Below, one piece after another: positions 57,660-64,000 of a stretch of 64,000 nucleotides of DNA (its first letter is position 1; every line of letters begins with the position of its first letter). The translations under genes were made by a program, and so were the position numbers. The notes below the pieces were generated by a model. That model did not search any database. It was not told where the DNA came from and was given only the letters and a program-made list of their open reading frames with translations. The stretch is from the NCBI RefSeq assembly GCF_037975245.1, contig NC_092581.1, positions 9,741,303-9,805,302 on the forward strand, given 5' to 3'. The DNA is from Apostichopus japonicus (Eukaryota; Echinodermata; Holothuroidea; Aspidochirotida; Stichopodidae).

Positions 57660-60600
57660 ATGTCAAATTTAACGGGAAATTCAGCAGATATTGTCGAAAG
57701 TGATAACCTTTCATTTGGAACAATTTTCACTATTATTGTTTTAATTTGTGGATTTGCGTTCAATTTGCTCTCCGTTGTTAGTTTGGGTCTTCATTCTGGA
57801 AACGTTAAGAAGAAAACCATCCCAATTACAATCATGACCCAATTAATATGGTGTGATTTCATAGCTGTGCTGGTATATGCTTTGAGAAGAGGTATACAGG
57901 ATCAACTCAAATCTTTCGGAGATGTCTTCTTCTGTAACGTCTTTGGGGTCACTAACATCTTTTTTTCCTTACTCAGTGGTTTATTCGCAATGTTTATGGC
58001 ATGTGAGCGATATTGTGCACTAGCCATGCCTTTCCGTTACAGACGTTGCTTTACAATGCAAAAGACTTTACTGACTTCGCTCTCCCTCACCATATTTGCG
58101 GTCCTCGTGAGTTGTCTGCCTATTTTGGGCCTAGGCTCGTACGAACTATCTGGTTTCGAAGACAATAATACCTATTGTAAGTTGTTCTGGAAGCCAGACG
58201 AGCCCCCTCTGTACACCCTACAGTTTACCATCTACTTCTCTGCTTCGATGATTCTAACAACCGTAGTCGTTGGCTGCAACATTGGTTTGACGTTAGAGCT
58301 CTTCCGAATGCGACGAAAAATCGCCGATTTGACGCAGGGTCAACATGTGGCGAAAGGTCATGAAATCAAGTTCGTGTGGACAGTTATGGTCATAACTCTA
58401 GCGTTCCTCTCATGTTGGTTGCCTTGGGTAGTAAGTATCAACTCACTGACAAAATAACAATCGTTATCTTTATTTTGTGGTCCACCGATCTTGGCCTTGA
58501 GTTGCAAGTATCTCATCATCTCAATAATTACAATCACCATGGGCGTCCGCACGGGGGGAGGGGGAGGGCGGACATGCACTTAGCTCCCGCCCGTGGAAAA
58601 TCAAAGAAGTAAACAATACAGCTCAAAAAATATCTCAAAATGCTATAGCGTCCGGGGCTTCACCTCCTGTAGCCCACTGTGACTTTCCCATACATTCAGA
58701 TGAAATTGAGTTCTTCTCTCAAATCTATGTTTGTGCTTAAATTAAACATCTGAAAAGTGAAAGATTCACAGGGGAAATTCCCCTCTCCCCCCCCCCCCTC
58801 CCCCCACCAGCGCTTGGAATACATTCTCTCTGACATGTGTATTCATGCTTAAATTTCGCTACGAGAGAAGTTTCCGAAATGCTGCAGCTGCCGGGGTTCT
58901 TCGGCCCCTGGACCCACTAACAGTGTTGCAGCCGGGTACTATTATACGAGTACCAAGTACTTCATACCAATTACCAAGTATTTGAGGTTCCGAGTTCCAA
59001 GTACCATAGTCCGAGTACTGCTTTTTTTAGTATCAGTTTACTAAGTACGAATACTTTATCATCCGAGTACTTTGATTTCATTTATTAAATATATAAGAAC
59101 TTCTCCCTGATGGTCGTTGTAAGCAGCTGACGTAACAGAATGTTATTTGAATGTTTTGCAGTATACAATGCTTTTCGTAAAAACAGCTCGGTGTTGTTAT
59201 GCACCATAATATGGCCTTGTATTCATTGTAAAGTTCAATCTATTTATATATTATTTCTCTGTTTTGGACGCCATCTTGATTTCATATCTTAAAATTTGCA
59301 ATAAATTGTGACGTCATGACGTTACAGTCGGAAATATAGCGTAACACACGGTTTACATAGATTGTAACTTTACACGTGACCGTTATAGGCCCACTCATCT
59401 TCAGTTTTCAGCAGAAGTCAATTTTAACCTCAGGAACCAAGTCACTGCCCACCCCACGCCCCCACCCCACTCCCATTGTTTGAACACGTTAAATTAATCA
59501 TCTGGTTAAGTCTACTCTTTCCCAGTAGATGTCTTTGGTCAAGATGGATCTTTGAGTATCGTGACCGATGAATTATTATTCGTCTTTGAATGCATCCACT
59601 CATCTTATTTTATTCCTGCCGTTTCTTAAGACCCTCCATTCCCGCCCCCAGCACCTCCACCTCACCCACCCAGCCTTGGTTGCCTTCCCTTCGAACCCCC
59701 TACCTTTAGACACTCTTTTACAACTTAGCGAAATGTTTGAACTGTTTGAAATGTTTTGTTTTTTCTCATTCAGTTCGGACTTGCTATATGTAAACTCGGT
59801 CTGACGTCGTCTTCGGAACTGGTCGTGTTTTCATCTCGTATGCTCGTACTGAATCATGCGATGGACCCATTTATATTCCTAGTTTCAAGATATGCGAGGA
59901 AGGGCCATCGACTGCTAACTGGCAGGAAACCAGATATCTCATCCCGTACCACTGTAGGATTATCCACGATGAATACCCATCAAAACGAAGGTAAACAATG
60001 TGATGAAGTATGTTGATGTGACGGTGTGATGTCACGTGTTGTCATCTGATGGAATGAGATGGGATGCCAGGGATGTGCATGTGATGTGATGTGACGTGGT
60101 GTGATTGCCTTGATGTGATGTGACGTGATTTGATGTGATGAATATTATGTGATATAGCACTGGAACGGGGTATTTGTCAACATGACCAAATAACACTAAA
60201 CATCAGTAACCAAGATGCTTGGTAGAGGTATTTAGAGTAAGGCATAAAAATGTCATCAAAACAGAACTAGTATTGTTTGGTACAGGTGACAAACGCCCAC
60301 AGTGCATAATGACGACCTTCCTTACTGGTTTCAACCTCTGGAGACATATATAATCAGTGTCCATGTTTCATATGATTCGGAAAAACCTAGTTTTGTCTCA
60401 ATTTCTTTCATTTGGACGGCTGGATTTTTGTTCTTGAAAAATAAATGGTATATACAGAAACAAGATTTCAACAAACCAATTTACGTAGCCTATCAATCTT
60501 TTCGTGCTGTGCATGAATGCTTGGACATTTTGTTAACATCGAGTGATGTTAGCATTTGTTAGATGTTAACAAAATGTCCGCTTTATATTCAAGACGTGTT

Positions 60601-61443
60601 AACAAATGCACGAATTCATATATATACTGAAGGTTGGATATAGGACAGGAGTTTTACTCCGTAAAATTTCGTTTTAGTTTCTTATTGGGTAGGGCATTTT
60701 CTCTGCTCGTTTAAAATTAATTTCTAGGTTTTCTGATGTCTGATTTACTTGGGGCCTATACATACTTTAAGATCTTAGTCTTATTAGACGCTCAAAATAC
60801 AATTTTGATCGCAGTTCCTGATTATTTAAACTATTACCATAGCAACCCGATAACTTTGTTTATAATTCTATGGTTAGCTTTTAAAAGATTAGATGCATGT
60901 TGCGGTTAGCAATGCGTAATTAACTATATAGTGCTATTCAATCTATGAATTGTCTCCACAGAGTTGAAATCAAAGCTCGCGTTGACAAGAATATGTATAA
61001 GAATATTTATGTGCGCAGAGAGTAACTGACAGTTTTCCTGGTTTTGACGAAAATCCTCAAGTTTACCTTATTACCAATCCCATTAAACAAATGACGTTTC
61101 ACTACTAATATTTATTGTCTTTGTTGTCGTTGTTGCCCTCAATTATATTTGCTGATTAAAGGAACATTTTATCTGTTTATTAAATAATTGTATACCTTTT
61201 ACCCTTTCTTTTCATTTTTTTTTTCTTTTTGGTTAATCAGAATAATTTCTTTATTTTTCGAAACTCTTTAGAAATGCTATAGCAGTGACGGTCACTGGTC
61301 CACTCTTTTATTGTTGCGTTGATATATGATATTATATTTCATATTCCCTTTTAGTGATTAGTAAGAAAGAGGTAGTTGAGGTAGTTGAGGTAGTTGAGGA
61401 TGTGATCTTCTAAAGTAATGAGTTCTTTCCTATCGAAAGTGAG

Positions 61444-61523
<80 letters not shown>

Positions 61524-62518
61524 TCGGATATATATATATATTTATTTATATATATCCGACGATATTTTCTTTCTATAGGGGTGAGGTAATGGTGGGGCAG
61601 TGTTGACCGGACTGGTATTTAGAAGTGAACTATATAGAACACAATATTTCCATGTTTGTAACTATATTTTTACGGTATAAGTAGCATATATAGCACGATA
61701 CCTATCTATTTCCCCCACCAAAGTTCATCACAGTGAGTGTGTTGCAAATTAACAAATAACTTACCATATTCCATACTATATATGTAGCCTACCAGATATA
61801 TCCATATTTCAGTAAATAACACACAAATTTCTTAAAACCTTTTTGAATTCTCTAGTCTCATAAACATGACCTAACCTTTAATAACTGGAGTATCACATTT
61901 TTAGTGACTTCAGACGGTCGGTAACATATATTTATTTATGTATACCTGATTATAAAGTAGACAGGGACTCATCAGAATAATTCATCATTTTTAGGTCAAT
62001 TAATATAAAATATTCCTAATTTTAATGTTACTTCGAGTTATAACTCATCCCGACGTGGGGAGGGGGTTAGTTAAGGCACGCCTGAGGAGATTCGGTCATG
62101 GCATACAGCCCCGATTCTCGAATCCAATTAGCGTACCTTTGAAATACGAGTTAAAGAACAAATGCGTTAGAAGAACAGATGAGAACAATACAGTGAAAGG
62201 CGGTGGGGTGGGGTGGGGCTGGCGCTGTGGCGGTTACATAATTTACCCGGACTAGACCTAACTCTCGACTTCTCAGAGCTCAGGTACCACTCTGCGAAGC
62301 TACCACAAATGTGAAATGATGTTCGTAACTCCCACAATGATAGTAATACATGCTATGTATATTTGGGAATCTCGACCGAACTAATATTGGCTGTCTCCAC
62401 CTCTCTTATTTCTTGCTCTCTTTCTCTCTTCCGTTCAGGCAAAGACTTCATACACACATCGAAGACGAAGAAACAACAGGAAACTGTGCTCACGCACCAA
62501 TCACGTCAAGATGGATAG
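57660..62518 (+). CDS. Prostanoid-receptor-like class A GPCR (3 exons, 355 aa)
   Basis: Exons 57660-58430 (phase 0), 59774-59990 (phase 1) and 62439-62518. A short N-terminus with N-glycosylation sites at N3 and N16 precedes seven membrane segments: TM1 about 21-44, TM2 55-75, TM3 from C92, with ERY at 116-118. A TM4-ECL2 region follows with [18 protein letters not shown] and C173 (partner of C92), then TM5 188-212, TM6 240-258 (FLSCWLPWV) and TM7 with R279, N284 and DP at 288-289. Arg five residues before the TM7 Asn, the GLG.Y before ECL2 and the DP motif are hallmarks of prostanoid receptors (EP/FP/TP/IP), where this Arg binds the ligand carboxylate. ECL2 lacks the usual GTWCF, with YCKLFW in its place, so ligand choice is open. 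The C-tail ends [16 protein letters not shown]. Intron 2 retention would give a shorter tail ending QCDEVC. Confidence 0.88.
58438..59773. other. GPCR intron 1 contents
   Basis: Contains two lone hAT-like ends, CATGGGCGTCCGCACGGGG near 58539 and CAGTGTTGCAGCCGGG near 58920. The latter leads into an array of AGTAC/GTACT words (58934-59075). I found no matching opposite termini. C/G runs lie at 58787-58806. Confidence 0.5.
60003..60155. repeat. Degenerate TGATGTGACGTG minisatellite in GPCR intron 2
   Basis: Immediately after the intron 2 donor, units of 5 bp (TGATG, TGACG, TGTGA) repeat irregularly for about 150 bp. Several match the CRE half-site TGACG. It may be simple slippage DNA or a regulatory cluster. 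Confidence 0.7.
60230..60370 (+). mobile_element. Partial copy of the 43-kb SINE family
   Basis: CAAAACAGAACTAGTATTGT, ACAGGTGACAAACGCCCAC, GACCTTCCTTACTGGTTTC and ATCAGTGTCCATG follow the order of 43070-43172. The tRNA-like part after CCATG is not recognisable. Confidence 0.75.
60521..60582. repeat. Hairpin, 18-bp arms
   Basis: GGACATTTTGTTAACATC and GATGTTAACAAAATGTCC flank a roughly 24-base loop that itself repeats GATGTTAGCA. In GPCR intron 2. Possibly the end of a small foldback element. Confidence 0.8.
61445..61566. repeat. (TA)n run with ATATCGTCGGATATA palindrome
   Basis: About 75 bp of TA, then ATATCGTCGGATATATATAT, a short TTTATT centre, and ATATATATCCGACGATAT. This is a near-perfect inverted repeat of about 20-bp arms at 61519-61566, a candidate cruciform. 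Confidence 0.9.
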
Positions 62519-62696
62519 TAGTACCGTAGCACTGTTATCCGTCGCACGGGTGGGTCGGAGGGGGGGGGGGGTCGGCACAACGACTACTACGTGTATGCGA
62601 AACTATCAATAAGTAAAAATAAGTCATATTACAAAGACTGCTCAAAATTTTATACGACGAGGTTCTCCAAGCTTCTAAGTTTATAATATAAGGGCG

Positions 62697-63801
62697 TATG
62701 GAAAGCCGTTTTAACATTTAATAAGGAATTTCAGATATCTCGAAATAATTTCAGATATCTCAAATTAAATTACAGATATCTCAAATTTATTTAAGATATC
62801 TACAAATAATTGCAGATATCTTAAAATCAATTTCAGATATCTCGAATAACCAGAGAAATTCAGATATCTGAAATTGAATTCGAGATATCTGAAATTGAAT
62901 TCGAGATATCTGAAATAGAATTTCAGATATCTCGAATTCAATTTCAGATATCTGAAATAGAATTTCAGATATCTCGAATTCAATTTCAGATATCTCGAAT
63001 TCAATTTCATATATCTCGAATTCAATTTCAGATATCTCGAATTCAATTTCAGATATCTTGAATTAGAATTGCAGATATCTCGAATTAATTTTCAGATATC
63101 TAGAATTCAATTTCAGATTTCTGAAATTGAATTCGAGATATCTGAAATAGAATTTCAGATATCTCGAATTCAATTACAGATATCTGAAAATTTCCGAATA
63201 AATGTTAAAATGGCTTTCCATAGGTAGCCATTTTAACATTTAATCGGAAATTTCTGCATATGCATTTCAGATATCTGGAATTCAATTGCAGATATCTCGA
63301 ATTCAATTTCAGATATCTTGAATTAGAATTGCAGATATCTCGAATTAATTTTCAGATATCTAGAACTCAATTTCAGATATCTGAAATTGAATTCGAGATA
63401 TCTGAAGTAGAATTTCAGATATCTGGAATTCAATTTCAGATATCTGGAATTCAATTTCAGATATCTCGAATTCAATTTCAGATATCTGAAATAGAATTTC
63501 AGATATCTGGAATTCAATTTCAGATATCTCGAATTCAATTTCAGATATCTCGAATTCAATTTCAGATATCTCGAATTCAATTTCAGATATCTCGAATTCA
63601 ATTTCAGATATCTCGAATTCAATTTCAGATATCTGAATTAGAATTTCAGATATCTCGAATTAAATTTAAGATATCTCGAATTAAATTTAAGATATCTCGA
63701 ATTTAATTTTAGATATCTGAAATAGAAATTTAGATATCTAAAATAAGAAACAATTTAAGATATCTGAAATTACCGATTAAATGTTAAAATGGCTTTCCAT
63801 A
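62697..63801. mobile_element. Tandem foldback elements filled with a 21-bp palindromic minisatellite
   Basis: The whole is flanked by AGGGCG (62691-62696 and 63802-63807). It opens TATGGAAAGCCGTTTTAACA and closes TGTTAAAATGGCTTTCCATA. An internal junction at about 63205-63240 has the closing sequence of unit 1 followed by GCCATTTTAACATTTAATCG, the opening of unit 2, so there are two units head to tail (about 62697-63222 and 63223-63801). Between the ends are about 45 units of TTTCAGATATCTCGAATTCAA and its variants, in both orientations. The unit contains the palindromes AGATATCT and GAATTC. Confidence 0.88.
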
Positions 63802-63807
63802 AGGGCG

Positions 63808-64000
63808 CTCATGTCATGGCTTCTCATACCTTACGCACAACAACTGCTTGCACGTATATCTTTATGTTGACACGTATTCGTTTGATTCGTCTGATCGCAA
63901 CGTGAAACCACTTGTGTTACTGTGCCGAAGGCGTTAAATTAACTCCGTACTGAAAGTGAAACGTTAGTGTGACTTGTTGGAATTTTTTTTTTTGAGTTTA
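63808..64000. other. Window end, no feature
   Basis: Ordinary sequence with a T run near 63985. Nothing supported. Confidence 0.4.

Noticed and set aside
58376-58612. Frames continuing past the first GPCR exon (to 58457 and beyond)
   Set aside because: They read through the GTAAGT donor at 58431. Splicing to 59774 restores TM7, while read-through gives a truncated six-TM product.
63260-63706. 148-aa frame of repeated FQISRIQ-type heptads, and minus-strand RYLKLNS frame
   Set aside because: The 21-bp minisatellite is a multiple of three, so frames stay open by chance on both strands. There is no start context or splice signal, and the ends match mobile-element TIRs.

Overview
The window is animal (metazoan) nuclear DNA: genes are split by GT-AG introns, non-LTR retrotransposons, tRNA-derived SINEs and DNA-transposon MITEs are dense, and there are long (TA)n, (ATT)n, (ATC)n and (GGAT)n microsatellites. 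Protein content (Tie-receptor-like Ig/EGF ectodomains, a prostanoid-receptor-like GPCR, a MARVEL tetraspan protein) fits an invertebrate deuterostome. An echinoderm, perhaps a sea cucumber, is my inference and is not proven by the sequence.

Region 1 (1-13 kb): mostly repeats. It holds a truncated hAT MITE (1.4 kb), ATT/ATC microsatellites (2.9-3.3 kb), a hAT-like element with an 8-bp target duplication (5.84-6.57 kb), an orphan first exon of the Tie-like family (7.2 kb), a tRNA-derived SINE (7.6 kb), a broken RTE-like reverse transcriptase (8.4-10.5 kb) and a segment (11.4-12.98 kb) that recurs in direct orientation at 39.4-40.95 kb.

Region 2 (12.8-37.2 kb): a large imperfect inverted duplication. 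Arm 1 (about 12.77-19.1 kb, + strand) and arm 2 (about 26.74-37.22 kb, - strand) each carry one six-exon gene for a short Tie-like protein: signal peptide, two Ig-like exons, EGF-like exons, then a stop inside the third EGF-like motif, with no transmembrane segment or kinase. The genes converge on a 7.6-kb spacer full of transposons. Arm 2 carries two DNA-transposon insertions whose empty target sites are still readable in arm 1, so the insertions can be dated relative to the duplication.

Region 3 (37.2-47.1 kb): two non-LTR retrotransposon 3' fragments, a SINE family, small hAT elements and a 25-bp minisatellite. No gene was recognised.

Region 4 (47.25-52.4 kb, - strand): a complete four-exon MARVEL-domain tetraspan gene (191 aa), with a hAT MITE and a hairpin cluster in its introns.

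Region 5 (54.7-56.2 kb): a three-level nest of hAT elements, each with a perfect 8-bp target duplication. Its two inner levels form the same composite found at 24.3-25.4 kb, so that composite has moved as one unit.

Region 6 (57.66-62.52 kb, + strand): a complete three-exon prostanoid-receptor-like GPCR (355 aa). It is followed at 62.7-63.8 kb by two tandem foldback units filled with a palindromic 21-bp minisatellite.

The main points of interest are the young inverted duplication of truncated Tie-like genes with polymorphic transposon insertions, the hAT composite that moved after nesting, and a subterminal stem-loop module shared by hAT elements with different termini.
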